Shown here: positions 35,167 to 44,035 of the stretch, piece by piece
Layout: every line of letters starts with the position of its first letter
Numbering within the stretch: the stretch's first letter is position 1
Assembly: GCA_963700735.1 (NCBI GenBank)
Contig: CAVOYR010000005.1
Location: 558,001 to 622,000 of the forward strand
DNA length: 64,000 bases
DNA from: Anderseniella sp963700735
Lineage (GTDB): Bacteria; Pseudomonadota; Alphaproteobacteria; Rhizobiales; Aestuariivirgaceae
Direction: 5' to 3'
Notes under the pieces: generated by a model
What the model was told of the DNA's origin: nothing
Database searches by the model: none
What the model saw: the letters and a program-made list of their open reading frames with translations, nothing else
Made by a program: the position numbers and the translations under genes

Positions 35167-35796
35167 CTACTGCGTGCCGGCAGCCGGAAAGACCGGCTTT
35201 ACCGTTTCGACCGGATAGTCCTGGAACGCCCAGCCATCGGTTCCGTCCGGGTACCAGCTGACATCGCTGTAGCCGATTTCAAGCGCGCGCTTGGCAGCGT
35301 TCCACGACATCCAGCAGTCCTGCAGGCAGAAGAACAACACCGGTCTTGCCTTGTCGTTGCCAGTCAGTTGCTCCAGTTGGGCTTCAAGAAACGACTGCAT
35401 GTCCGGGTGAAGCTTGCCGTAGCCGACGTTTGGCAGCCATATGGCGCCCTTGATGGTGTCGCGCGGCTTGTCGCGCCAGATTACTGTCGCGGGCAGACCC
35501 GCCGGCTTTGGCGCTTGCGGCAACACGTCGATGAACACGGTCTTGCCGTCCTGCCACAGCTTGTATGCCACCTCGGTGGTGACCACGGTCGCGCCCTTCA
35601 GCGTGTCCGGCACCGGCGCGCGAAAATGATCCATGCGATAGTCAGCCGGCTCGGCAACGTCGCTGGCAGCCATGGACACGTTGACCGGGGTCACGTTCAC
35701 AGTGCCCATCACGCCAGCCAGCACAAGCATGGCGGCAAGGCAACGCCGAAGGCCAGCGCCCGCAACAACCCTGAGATAGCGCGCCGATGGCGTCAT
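35167..35796 (-). CDS. PQQ-dependent catabolism-associated CxxxCW rhodanese-like protein
   Basis: 209 residues. Signal/anchor region (15-44), then a rhodanese-like fold: TTEVAYKLWQDGKTVFIDVL, GAIWLPNVGYGKL and the active-site-like FFCLQDCWMSWNAAKRAL. The two cysteines (C-L-Q-D-C-W) could form a redox disulfide. It matches the family named for a CXXCW motif in PQQ dehydrogenase clusters. Overlaps the xoxJ stop by ATGA and so ends the xoxF-xoxG-xoxJ transcription unit. Confidence 0.82.
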   Translation of the reverse strand: MTPSARYLRVVAGAGLRRCLAAMLVLAGVMGTVNVTPVNVSMAASDVAEPADYRMDHFRAPVPDTLKGATVVTTEVAYKLWQDGKTVFIDVLPQAPKPAGLPATVIWRDKPRDTIKGAIWLPNVGYGKLHPDMQSFLEAQLEQLTGNDKARPVLFFCLQDCWMSWNAAKRALEIGYSDVSWYPDGTDGWAFQDYPVETVKPVFPAAGTQ

Positions 35797-36632
35797 TGCG
35801 TGATCAACTGATCCTTCTCATCGACGATGGGTACGCCGGCATCGAGCAGGATCGTGTTGATCTCGCCCTGGTGCGCCTTGATGAGGTCGTTGAGCTGGTG
35901 CTTCCACTCCGGCTCGTTGGGGCGCAGACCCATGGTGATGCGGTATGACATGCGCGGCCCCTTGGTTTCCTTGTTCAGGGGAACCGTTGCCAGGTCCGGC
36001 GCCTTCTGCTTGATCAGCGGTCCACCGATCGGACCCCACAGGATTCCGGCGTCGATCTTGCCGCTCTCGACCTGCTCGATCATCTGTTCGGCGGGGGATT
36101 CAAAGCGCCGGTCGACGGTGAGGTTGAACCCCACGGCGTCGGCAATCAGTCCGTTCATTGCAAGGATGGTGGCAGGTGGCGTGCCCGCAGTGACACCGAT
36201 TTTCCTGCCCTTGAGCTTAGGGTCATCGAGTGAAACAACACCGTCCAGCGGAGACCCCTTCTTGTAGAAGAGCATGTAAATCGAGCGATAATAATGGTTG
36301 GTGTTCTGCACCAGTTCATGGCCCTGCGCGAAGCCGATGATCAGGTCGCAATGCTTTTCATTGAGGGTCTTGCGCACGAAGCCGGTGGCCTGCGGGAACC
36401 AGGTGTAGGTGACCGGAATGTCCAGTGTCTTGCCGATCAGTGCCGCGATCTTGTTCTCGAAGCCCTGCCGCTTTTCGTTGGACATCGGCAGGTTGGCCGG
36501 ATCGGCACATACCCGCAAGGACGACCGGTTCACGAGGTCCGTGGTCTGGGCAGATGCCGGGCCGGCCACCGCCAGCATCATGGCGGCCAGCACGAAGCAG
36601 GCGTTCAGGGCAGTTGGCTTAGCGGCAGGCAC
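35793..36632 (-). CDS. xoxJ: XoxJ: quinoprotein dehydrogenase-associated periplasmic binding protein
   Basis: 279 residues from a GTG at 36632, chosen because AAGGA lies eight bases upstream and the signal peptide begins there. The start overlaps the xoxG end. Mature protein: LRVCADPANLPMSNEKRQGFENK, KHCDLIIGFAQGHELVQNT, LKGRKIGVTAGTPPATIL and GKIDAGILWGPIGG, the layout of the solute-binding fold of XoxJ/MoxJ. XoxJ is thought to activate or assemble XoxF. No membrane components are associated, so it is not a transporter subunit by context. Confidence 0.87.
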   Translation of the reverse strand: MPAAKPTALNACFVLAAMMLAVAGPASAQTTDLVNRSSLRVCADPANLPMSNEKRQGFENKIAALIGKTLDIPVTYTWFPQATGFVRKTLNEKHCDLIIGFAQGHELVQNTNHYYRSIYMLFYKKGSPLDGVVSLDDPKLKGRKIGVTAGTPPATILAMNGLIADAVGFNLTVDRRFESPAEQMIEQVESGKIDAGILWGPIGGPLIKQKAPDLATVPLNKETKGPRMSYRITMGLRPNEPEWKHQLNDLIKAHQGEINTILLDAGVPIVDEKDQLITQ

Positions 36633-37122
36633 TTTCTGCTTCCTTCGCGCTTTCAGGCTTTTCGTCGCGCTTTGCGGGGCGGCCACGGCCAAGGTCGCCG
36701 GACGCGCGGGCGCGCAGGTATGCGTACAGGTCCGGCACATAGCAGGCGATGTTCATGTTGTCGCCGAACTGCGGCATGACGCTTTCAGACCCGTCAGCCT
36801 TGTGCACCGTGCGGCCGCTCATGATGACTTCCTGGAAGGTCGCGAAATCCATGGTCTTGACCGAGTCCGCGAGGGCCGGCGCATAGGTCGAGCCCAGCCC
36901 GTCCGGGCCATGGCAAACGTGGCATTCGCTGTGGTAGCGGCGGAAGCCGTTGTAGGTGAACCAGTCCACCGTACCGTCTTCCTTGATGTTGAACGTAATG
37001 TCTTCGTTCTCGTCCACCCACTTGCCGTCCTGCTCGGTCTTTGTAGCAGCGATGGTTTGCGCGCTAGCCAGGGACAGCACTGCAACGGTTGCAAGGGCGG
37101 AAAATATCAGTCCGGGTCGCAT
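36619..37122 (-). CDS. xoxG: XoxG: c-type cytochrome electron acceptor of XoxF
   Basis: 167 residues. Signal peptide (1-26, TIAATK). Haem c site Cys67-His-Val-Cys70-His71 (CHVCH) with a probable axial Met116 in SVMPQFG. The N-terminal extension and the AGRSGxxx-free core resemble the XoxG cytochromes that take electrons from lanthanide methanol dehydrogenase. The C-terminus is highly charged (RGRPAKRDEKPESAKEAESA). Lies 139 bp downstream of xoxF, with a stable hairpin between, and overlaps xoxJ. Confidence 0.85.
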   Translation of the reverse strand: MRPGLIFSALATVAVLSLASAQTIAATKTEQDGKWVDENEDITFNIKEDGTVDWFTYNGFRRYHSECHVCHGPDGLGSTYAPALADSVKTMDFATFQEVIMSGRTVHKADGSESVMPQFGDNMNIACYVPDLYAYLRARASGDLGRGRPAKRDEKPESAKEAESACR

Positions 37123-37190
37123 AGGATCCTCACGGGTTTGGAACAGCGCCGGTCAACCAGCGTCTTTGAATGGCGTGGAGCAAAGTTCAG

Positions 37191-37228
37191 GAAGCCCGGC
37201 GGCTGGCTTGGAGCAAGCGCCGGGCTTC
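37191..37228 (-). other. Stable hairpin between xoxF and xoxG
   Basis: GAAGCCCGGCG (37191-37201) pairs perfectly with CGCCGGGCTTC (37218-37228) over 11 bp, with a 16-base loop. In the mRNA (minus strand) no T-run follows, so it is not a classic terminator. A transcript-stabilising element or attenuator that keeps xoxF expression above xoxG is plausible. Confidence 0.5.
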
Positions 37229-37261
37229 CCTGTTGTTGTGGCTGACAAACGTCAGACTGCC

Positions 37262-39070
37262 TTAGTTTGGCAGTTCAAACACGGTCAGCTGGCCACCCAG
37301 GCGGGTGTAGTTGTTGAGGCCAGCGTAGCCACCCACCGCACCCAGACCATCGGTCGGGTTGGTCAGGCCAGCTGCCAGACCGATGCCGGCCCAGCCGCCG
37401 ACGCCCGAGAGGACGCCGACGTACTGCTTGCCACCGTGCTCGTAGGTCATGACGTTGCCGATGATGCCCGACGGGGTCTGGAACTTGTACAGTTCGTCGC
37501 CCGTCTTCTCGTCAACCGCCTTCAGGTAGCCTTCCAGCGTGCCGTAGAACACGACATCGCCAGCGGTTGCCAGAGCACCGGACCATACCGAGAAGGGCTC
37601 GGCCTTCGACCACTCGATCTTACCTTCACCAGCGTCCCAGGCGATGAAGTTACCCATGCCGCCATGGCTGTTCGGAGCCGGGAACATCGACAGCGTTGCG
37701 CCAACGTAGGGCTGACCAGCGGTGTACGAAACCTTGAACGGTTCGTAGTCCATGCAGACGTGGTTCGTCGGGACATAGAACAGGCTGCGTCTTGGGCGAG
37801 AACGCAGCAGGCTGCTGGTCCTTCGAGCCGAGAGCGGCCGGGCAGATGCCCTTCGAGTTCACGTCTTCACCGTTCTTCGCGGTCGAGTACTTGTCGACAA
37901 CGTAGGGACGGCCATAGTTCGGCTTCGACTTGTCGATTCGTGCCGTCGTCCAGTTGACCGTCGGGTCGAACTTTTCAGCGACGAGAAGTTCACCGGTGAC
38001 GCGGTCGAGGGTGTAGCCGAAGCCGTTACGGTCGAAGTGGACGAGAACCTTGCGGTCTTCGCCCTTCGACGTCGATGTCAGCGAGGATCATCTCGTTGAT
38101 GCCGTCATAGTCCCACTCGTCGAACGGCGTCATCTGGTAGACCCACTTGGCCATACCGGTGTCGGCGTCACGTGCCGAAGATGGTCATCGACCACTTGTT
38201 GTCGCCCGGGCGCTGGCCGGGTTCCAGGTCGAGGGGTTACCCGAGCCGTAGTAGACCAGGTTGGTTTCCGGATCGTAGGAATACCAGCCCCAGGTGGTGC
38301 CGCCACCGATCTTCCACTGATCGCCCTGCCAGGTGTTCTGCCGGAGAATCCTTGCCAACCGGCTTGCCGAGGTACATTGTCTTTTCAGGATCGATCAGCA
38401 TGTGCTGTCCGGGCCCGATCGAGTAGGCCGCGCCATACCAGCTTGCCGGTGGCGATGTTGTAGGCGGTCACGTGGCCGCGAACGCCGAATTCACCACCGG
38501 AGATACCGACGATGATCTTGTCCTTCACGGGCAGAACCGTTGCGGTGTTGGTTTCGCCGCCTTGCGGATCACCGTTGACCGTCTTCCAGACCTCCTTGCC
38601 GGACTTGGCATCGAGCGCGACGACCGTGGTGTCGGCCTGGTGGAGGAAGATCTTGCCGTCTGCGATACGCGAGACCACGGTTCACGGTGTCGCAGCACAT
38701 CACGGGAATGACGGACGGGTCCTGCTTGGGCTCGTATTTCCAGACGATCTTGCCGGGCCCTGGTCAGGTCGAGCGCGATACACGTTGTTCGGGAACGGCG
38801 TGTGCAGGTACATCGTGTCGCCGATGACGAGCGGCGAACCTTCGTGACCACGCAGCACACCGGTCGAGAACGTCCAGGCGACCTTGAGGTCCTTGACGTT
38901 GCCTTGTTGATCTGATCGAGCTTCGAATAACGCTGGTTGACGTAGTCGCCAGTCTGGATAGCCCAGTTCTTGGAGTCACCAACGGCACTCGTCACGCTTT
39001 CGTTGGCCTGTGCCATGCCGCCTGCCACCAGGGCCGACAGTGCAACAGCGCCGATAAGTAGTTTGCGCAT
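37262..39070 (-). CDS. xoxF: XoxF lanthanide-dependent methanol dehydrogenase (frame broken by ten single-base indels)
   Basis: PQQ-dependent methanol dehydrogenase, periplasmic. Start ATG 39070 after GGAGGATT; signal peptide MRKLLIGAVALSALVAGGMA. Key features are intact once the frame is followed: vicinal cysteines in VMCCDTVN (codons 38692-38697), GGEFGVRGHVTAY, and the DEWDYDGINEM segment whose two Asp codons (38110-38112 and 38104-38106) include the extra Asp that marks lanthanide enzymes rather than MxaF. The frame is broken near 38903(-1), 38777, 38759, 38664, 38428, 38343(+1 each), 38217(-1), 38175, 38063 and 37783(+1 each). Net +6 gives 600 residues, the family length. Consensus errors are more likely than a real pseudogene. 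Confidence 0.9.
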
Positions 39071-39581
39071 TCTCGCAATCCTCCGATTATTAGACCTGAC
39101 AGCCGGCATGCTTGCCGCCTGTGCCCGCTTGAGCGACTTGAGACCTGTTTGGCACAACCAGCCCGGAAGCCGGTATTCCGGTACCCTCGATCTCTTCATC
39201 AATGAGCCCGAAAAACGGTCCGCAACGTGCGGCTCCCGGAACTCACCGGCTAATAAGAACGACTTAAGAAACAAAGCGCAATAGATTTTGCGATATTTTA
39301 TTCCCGCATTGCAGGATAATATGACCGCATGACAAGACATCGACTCTTATTGTGCGCTGCATTATTTTTATTGCACCTGCGAAAAACCAATGTAGTTCTA
39401 ATGTATAGTAACAATAAAATCTAATACGGCAAAAACTATGGTGGATTTCAGTCTGATTCAGGAGCATACGTGTGAAGATACTCCAATCCGCGTGGATGCC
39501 GCATTGCGGTTCCATCAATCGGTCAAAAGGACCGCGTTGCGGTAAGTTTTACCGCGACAGCATGACAGGAGGAATGAAAGT
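39071..39581. other. Divergent promoter region between xoxF and the metallohydrolase gene
   Basis: 511 bp without a gene. The part next to xoxF (39071-39280) is GC-rich and could form several hairpins, including CCGCA-ACG-TGCGG at 39220-39232; read on the minus strand this stem is followed by ACCGTTTTT. The part from 39285 to 39480 is clearly AT-rich and probably carries the two opposed promoters. No confident -35/-10 pair or repeated operator was found. Confidence 0.4.
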
Positions 39582-40568
39582 GTGTGCCTAGATCGCGACC
39601 AGAATAAGACGCTGCCGCAACGTCACTGGCAGCTCCGGCGGTGGCTGGCGGCGTGCCTTGCCATCATCTTCTGCTTAAACCCGTTGGCGGTACAAAGTAA
39701 AATCGCTGCGGCACAAGCCTTGCCGGTCACAGAAATCGCACCCGGCGTATTCGTCCACCAGGGCAGGCAGGAACTTTTCACGCCGCAGAACGAGGGTGAC
39801 ATTTCCAACTGCGGATTCATCATCGGCAACGATGCCGTGGCGGTCATCGACACCGGCGGCAGCCTGAAGGTGGGCGAAGGTCTTCTGGCAGCGATCAGGG
39901 AGCGCACCAGCTTGCCGGTGCGCTATGTGATCAATACCCACATGCACCCCGACCATGTGTTCGGCAACGCCGCCTTCACCGGCCCCGGCACCGGGTTCAC
40001 CGGTCACGAGAAGCTGCCCCGGGCATTGTCCACGCGGGCCGAGCAGTACCTGCGGGCCAACGCTGCCTTGCTGGGAGCCGCCTTCGAGGGGGTCAAGATC
40101 ATTTTGCCCACCCGGCTCATCAGCGGGCAGCAGCAAATCGACCTGGGCGGCAGGCGGCTGATCCTCGAGGCCCGGCCGACGGCCCATACCGACAACGACC
40201 TGACCGTGCTGGATGAAGCCACCGGCACGATGTTCATGGGCGACCTGCTGTTTTCGGGCCATGTACCGGTCGTGGACGGGTCGATCAAGGGCTGGCTGGC
40301 GCTGCTGGACGAACTGGCGCAGAAGAAGATCGAGCGGGTTGTGCCGGGCCACGGGCCAGCATCAATGCCGTGGCCCGGAGCCGTCACTGCCCAGCTTCGC
40401 TACCTGCAGACGATCGCCAAGGAGATACGGCAGAAAATCCGTGACGGATCTTCTCTCGCCGATGCCGCCGGCAGCGTCGGGCTGGGCGAGAAGGACGCAT
40501 GGCTGCTGTTCGACGAGTTCAATGCCCGCAACGTTTCTGCGGCATTTGCAGAGCTGGAATGGGAGTGA
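39582..40568 (+). CDS. Quinoprotein relay system zinc metallohydrolase (metallo-beta-lactamase fold)
   Basis: 328 residues. GTG start at 39582 with AGGAGG nine bases upstream. A signal-like anchor (20-45) precedes a metallo-beta-lactamase domain: zinc motif NTHMHPDHVFGN, EARPTAHTDNDLTV, MGDLLFSGHVPV and VVPGHGPAS. It fits the metallohydrolases fixed next to PQQ dehydrogenase, SoxYZ-like and PqqA genes. The substrate is unknown; it may process the thiol-bound species carried by the SoxYZ-like proteins. Confidence 0.83.
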   Translation: MCLDRDQNKTLPQRHWQLRRWLAACLAIIFCLNPLAVQSKIAAAQALPVTEIAPGVFVHQGRQELFTPQNEGDISNCGFIIGNDAVAVIDTGGSLKVGEGLLAAIRERTSLPVRYVINTHMHPDHVFGNAAFTGPGTGFTGHEKLPRALSTRAEQYLRANAALLGAAFEGVKIILPTRLISGQQQIDLGGRRLILEARPTAHTDNDLTVLDEATGTMFMGDLLFSGHVPVVDGSIKGWLALLDELAQKKIERVVPGHGPASMPWPGAVTAQLRYLQTIAKEIRQKIRDGSSLADAAGSVGLGEKDAWLLFDEFNARNVSAAFAELEWE

Positions 40569-40694
40569 TCCGGCACACCAAGCGTAAGAGCCATATAATC
40601 AGAGAAAAATAAGATTTTGCAGCAAAGGCCGGATGCACTATCGTCCCGAAAGTCGGTTGTTTTGTCCGGCGCAACGAATATGGAGGATTTCATC

Positions 40695-40784
40695 ATGAAG
40701 AAGGTTTGGTCCAAGCCAGCCATGTGCCAGGTGGAAGCAGGCTTCGAAATTTCCCGGTATCTGCCGGCTGAAGTCAGCAAGTAA
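40695..40784 (+). CDS. pqqA: PQQ precursor peptide PqqA
   Basis: 29 residues, ATG 40695 to TAA 40784, with TGGAGG upstream (40681-40686). Contains the conserved Glu18 and Tyr22 in FEISRYLPAEV, the two residues PqqE cross-links and from which PQQ is made. The N-terminal KKVWSKP is also typical. Too short to be called by length filters. Followed by a strong terminator-like hairpin before pqqB. Confidence 0.93.
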   Translation: MKKVWSKPAMCQVEAGFEISRYLPAEVSK

Positions 40785-40792
40785 TTCAAGCG

Positions 40793-40837
40793 AAACCACC
40801 CCCGTGCGGCGTTGAGTATTGCAACGGGGTGGTTTTT
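40793..40837 (+). terminator. Intrinsic terminator/attenuator after pqqA
   Basis: AAACCACCCCCGT (from 40793) pairs with ACGGGGTGGTTTTT (from 40824), a GC-rich stem of about 12 bp with a loop of some 18 bases and a five-T tail. Partial read-through would give more pqqA than pqqB-E mRNA, as reported for other pqq operons. Position directly between pqqA and pqqB supports this. Confidence 0.75.
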
Positions 40838-40921
40838 GCCAGCATCACCAGACGCGCGCATCCGCGGCCAGCGGGTCGCGCGTCTGTTTGTTTTCCCCTC
40901 CCCTGAACCGGTTGATCGGCA

Positions 40922-41860
40922 GTGAAAGTCAGGCTCATCGGAACCGCAGCAGGTGGTGGCTTTCCGCAGTGGAACTGCAACTACCGCCTCAGCAGGATGG
41001 CTCGCGCCGGCGACGGCGGTGTCGAGGCGCGGTCACAATCATCCATCGCCGCTTCAGCCGACGGCACCAACTGGGTGCTGTTCAACGCCTCGCCGGACAT
41101 TCGCGAACAGATCGCGCAGAACGACGTGTTGCAGCCGCGCACCGGTGGCGCCTTGCGCAATTCGCCGATCAAGGCAGTGGTGCTGACCAACGCTGACGTC
41201 GACCATATTGCAGGCCTGCTGACCCTGCGCGAAAAGCAACCGTTCAACCTTTACGCCTCACGCCGCATCCTCGACGTGCTGGCCGCCAACCCGGTGTTCA
41301 ACGTGCTGGACGCAGAGCTCGTCCGGCGCATCGAACTGCCGATGGGTGGCGTGACGCAGCTTGAAGGACCCGACGGTCCGCTCGGGCTGGAGATCGAGAC
41401 CTACATTGTGCCGGGCAAGGTGGCGCTGTTCCTCGAGGACCAGTCCGACCCGGTGAACTTCGGCTCCGAAGAGGGCGACACCATCGGCGTGCGCGTCAGC
41501 ATACCGGGTGCCCCGCGGGACCGGCACCTGCACTACATTCCGGGGTGCGCGCGCGTCACGGACGAACTGCGTTCCCGCGTGTCCGGCGCCGGGTGCCTGC
41601 TGTTCGACGGTACGGTTTTCACCGACACCGAAATGCCTGACGCGGGCATCGGCACCAAGACCGGCCAGCGCATGGGACACATCGCCATGTCGGGAGAGAA
41701 TGGATCGCTGACCGCATTCGATACTGCCGGCATCGGCCGCAGGATCTATGTACACATCAACAATACCAACCCGGTGCTGGACCCCGCATCCGGCCAGCGC
41801 GAGGCCGCCGAGGCCGCCGGTTGGCACATCGGCCATGACGGACAGGAGATCGTGCTGTGA
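40922..41860 (+). CDS. pqqB: PqqB, metallo-beta-lactamase-fold PQQ biosynthesis protein
   Basis: 312 residues. GTG start at 40922. Family marks: KVRLIGTAAGGGFPQWNCNY at the N-terminus, LFNASPDIREQI near 55, LTNADVDHIAGLLTLRE near 85, LLFDGTVFTDTEM and HINNTNPVL. PqqB is proposed to hydroxylate or oxidise a tyrosine-derived intermediate in PQQ synthesis. Overlaps pqqC by ATG/TGA sharing four bases. Length is normal. Confidence 0.95.
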   Translation: MKVRLIGTAAGGGFPQWNCNYRLSRMARAGDGGVEARSQSSIAASADGTNWVLFNASPDIREQIAQNDVLQPRTGGALRNSPIKAVVLTNADVDHIAGLLTLREKQPFNLYASRRILDVLAANPVFNVLDAELVRRIELPMGGVTQLEGPDGPLGLEIETYIVPGKVALFLEDQSDPVNFGSEEGDTIGVRVSIPGAPRDRHLHYIPGCARVTDELRSRVSGAGCLLFDGTVFTDTEMPDAGIGTKTGQRMGHIAMSGENGSLTAFDTAGIGRRIYVHINNTNPVLDPASGQREAAEAAGWHIGHDGQEIVL

Positions 41861-42618
41861 GCGTCGTTTATCGCGAAATCCCGAAGCAGGGACTTGGCCG
41901 GAAAGAGTTCGAGGAAGAGCTGCACAAGATTGGCGAAGAGCGCTACCACGACAAGCATCCGTTCCATCACATGCTGCACGGCGGCAAGTGCAACAAGGGC
42001 CAGGTGCAGGCCTGGGTGCTGAACCGCTATTGCTACCAGTCGGCGATACCGCGCAAGGACGCCAACATCCTTGCCAAGACGACTGACCGCGAGTTGCGCC
42101 GCGAATGGCGCCACCGCATCGAGGACCACGATGGCAGCGATACTGCGCCCGGCGGCATCGAGCGCTGGATGGTGCTGGCGGAAGGTGTCGGCCTTGACCG
42201 GGAGTACGTGATGTCAACGCGCGGCGCCCTGCCCGCAACCCGGTTTGCCTGCGAGGCCTATGTCAACTTCACCCGCAACATGCCGTTGCTCGATGCCATT
42301 GCCTCGTCGCTGACAGAGCTGTTTGCGCCGAAGATCCACAAGGACCGGATTTCCGGCCTGCTGCAGCACTACGACTTTGCCAACGAGCAGACGCTGGCCT
42401 ATTTCCAGAAACGGCTGGACGAGGCCCCGCGCGATGTGAAGTTCGGGCTGGAGTACGTGTTGAACGCCGCTGATGACGGCGAGAAGCAACGCCGGGTCAT
42501 GGATGCGGTATTCTTCAAGACCGACATGCTGTGGGCGCAGCTTGATGCGCTGTACCATGCGTACGTGGAGCCGGGCCACATTCCCCCCGGTGCCTTCGTG
42601 CCAGACGACCGGAAATGA
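41857..42618 (+). CDS. pqqC: PqqC, cofactorless oxidase for the last step of PQQ synthesis
   Basis: 253 residues. Ring closure and eight-electron oxidation of AHQQ to PQQ, a cytosolic all-helical enzyme of the haem-oxygenase-like fold. HHMLHGGKCNKGQVQAWVLN, RYCYQSAIPRKDA, HRIEDHDGS and CEAYVNF are all at the expected places. Start GTG 41857 overlaps pqqB; end overlaps pqqD (ATGA). Confidence 0.95.
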   Translation: MSVVYREIPKQGLGRKEFEEELHKIGEERYHDKHPFHHMLHGGKCNKGQVQAWVLNRYCYQSAIPRKDANILAKTTDRELRREWRHRIEDHDGSDTAPGGIERWMVLAEGVGLDREYVMSTRGALPATRFACEAYVNFTRNMPLLDAIASSLTELFAPKIHKDRISGLLQHYDFANEQTLAYFQKRLDEAPRDVKFGLEYVLNAADDGEKQRRVMDAVFFKTDMLWAQLDALYHAYVEPGHIPPGAFVPDDRK

Positions 42619-42923
42619 CGATGGCTTACCTTACCACCAGGAAACGTCTCGAGATCAACGTTGGCACCACGCCCGCCCTGCCGCCCTTTGTCCGGCTGCA
42701 GTTTGAGCCTGCCCGTCAGGCATGGGCACTGCTGTCACCGGAAAAGGTGATGTGGCCAGACGAGATCAGCCTCGACATCCTGCGCCGGTGCGACGGGTCC
42801 ACGCCGGTTGCCGACATCGTGACGGCACTGGCCAGCGAGTATGACGCCGACGAAGCCGTGGTGCGCGACGACGTGATGGCATTCCTGCAAACGTGGGCCG
42901 ACCGGCGGCTGGTGACGGCATGA
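42615..42923 (+). CDS. pqqD: PqqD, peptide chaperone for PqqA
   Basis: 102 residues. Small winged-helix RRE-type protein that binds PqqA and presents it to PqqE. Typical parts: RLQFEPARQAWALLSPEKVM, LRRCDGSTPVADIV and VVRDDVMAFLQTWADRRLV. Start ATG 42615 overlaps pqqC by four bases (a second ATG is at 42621). Its stop overlaps the pqqE start. Confidence 0.93.
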   Translation: MTMAYLTTRKRLEINVGTTPALPPFVRLQFEPARQAWALLSPEKVMWPDEISLDILRRCDGSTPVADIVTALASEYDADEAVVRDDVMAFLQTWADRRLVTA

Positions 42924-44020
42924 GCGCGCCCGGCCACCCCATCGGCATGCTGGCAGAACTGACGCACCGGTGTCCGTTGCAGTGTCCCTACTGCTCCAAC
43001 CCGGCTAAGCTGCTGAAGGCCAACACCGAGCTGGACACGGCAACCTGGGTGCGGGTGTTCAACGAGGCGGCCGACATGGGCATCCTGCAGGTGCACCTGT
43101 CGGGCGGCGAGCCCACCTTGCGGCCAGACCTTGAAGACATCGTCAGCGCGCTTTCGGCGCGCGGCGTTTATTCCAACCTGATCACCGCCGGTATCAACGT
43201 GAAGCCAGAGCGCATTGCCGCGCTGAAGGCGTGCGGGCTGGACCACGTGCAATTGTCGGTGCAGGGCGCCACGCCCGAGGTGACCGAGCTGATCGGCAAC
43301 ATGAAGGGCGCCTTTGAGCAGAAGATGGTGACCGCCAAGGCCGTGCGCGAGGCAGGCCTGCCGCTGACGCTCAATGCCCCGATCCACCGGCACAACATCC
43401 ACCAGGTCGAGGACTTCATCAACCTGGCGCTGAAGCTCGATGCCGACCGGCTGGAGATCGCCAACGTGCAGTATTACGGCTGGGCGCTGATCAACCGCAC
43501 CCAGCTGATGCCGGCCTGGGACGACGTGATGGCGCAGGTGGACCTCGTCGAGGCCGCCCGCGAGGAATTGCGCGGTGTGCTGCTGATCGACTTCGTGACG
43601 CCGGACTACTACGCGAACTTCCCCAAGCCCTGCATGGGCGGATGGGCGCGTGATGCGTTCATGATCACGCCGGATGGCAGTGCACAGCCATGCCACGCGG
43701 CGCACACCATACCGGGGCTCGTGTTCGACAACGTGAAGGACAAGCACCTCGCCGAAATCTGGGATGCGTCACCGGCATTCGAGGCGTATCGCGGCACGGA
43801 CTGGATGCAGGAGCCCTGCCGCTCTTGCGAGCGCCGCGACGTCGACTATGGCGGATGCCGCTGCCAGGCGATGGCGATTGCCGGCGATGCGGCGGCGACG
43901 GACCCCGCCTGCTCGCTGTCTCCGCTGCATGGTGAAATGCTGAAGATCGCCGGCCAGACCCAGCAACCGGATGCCCGCTCCGGCGACTTCACCTACCGGC
44001 GCATCGGCGCGACTGTCTGA
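42920..44020 (+). CDS. pqqE: PqqE, radical SAM PqqA cross-linking enzyme
   Basis: 366 residues from ATG 42920. Makes the Glu-Tyr carbon-carbon bond in PqqA. The SAM-cluster cysteines are Cys18, Cys22 and Cys25 (HRCPLQCPYCSNP). The SPASM auxiliary cluster cysteines appear as SCERRDVDYGGCRCQ near residue 306. Overlaps pqqD by ATGA. Last gene of pqqBCDE, convergent with the SoxYZ-like gene. Confidence 0.95.
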   Translation: MSAPGHPIGMLAELTHRCPLQCPYCSNPAKLLKANTELDTATWVRVFNEAADMGILQVHLSGGEPTLRPDLEDIVSALSARGVYSNLITAGINVKPERIAALKACGLDHVQLSVQGATPEVTELIGNMKGAFEQKMVTAKAVREAGLPLTLNAPIHRHNIHQVEDFINLALKLDADRLEIANVQYYGWALINRTQLMPAWDDVMAQVDLVEAAREELRGVLLIDFVTPDYYANFPKPCMGGWARDAFMITPDGSAQPCHAAHTIPGLVFDNVKDKHLAEIWDASPAFEAYRGTDWMQEPCRSCERRDVDYGGCRCQAMAIAGDAAATDPACSLSPLHGEMLKIAGQTQQPDARSGDFTYRRIGATV

Positions 44021-44035
44021 CCGCCGGACCCGTAC

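Noticed and set aside
37262..39070. Calcium-type MxaF methanol dehydrogenase
   Set aside because: The DEWDYDG segment has the additional Asp diagnostic of XoxF, there is no mxaI small subunit, and gene order is xoxF-xoxG-xoxJ.
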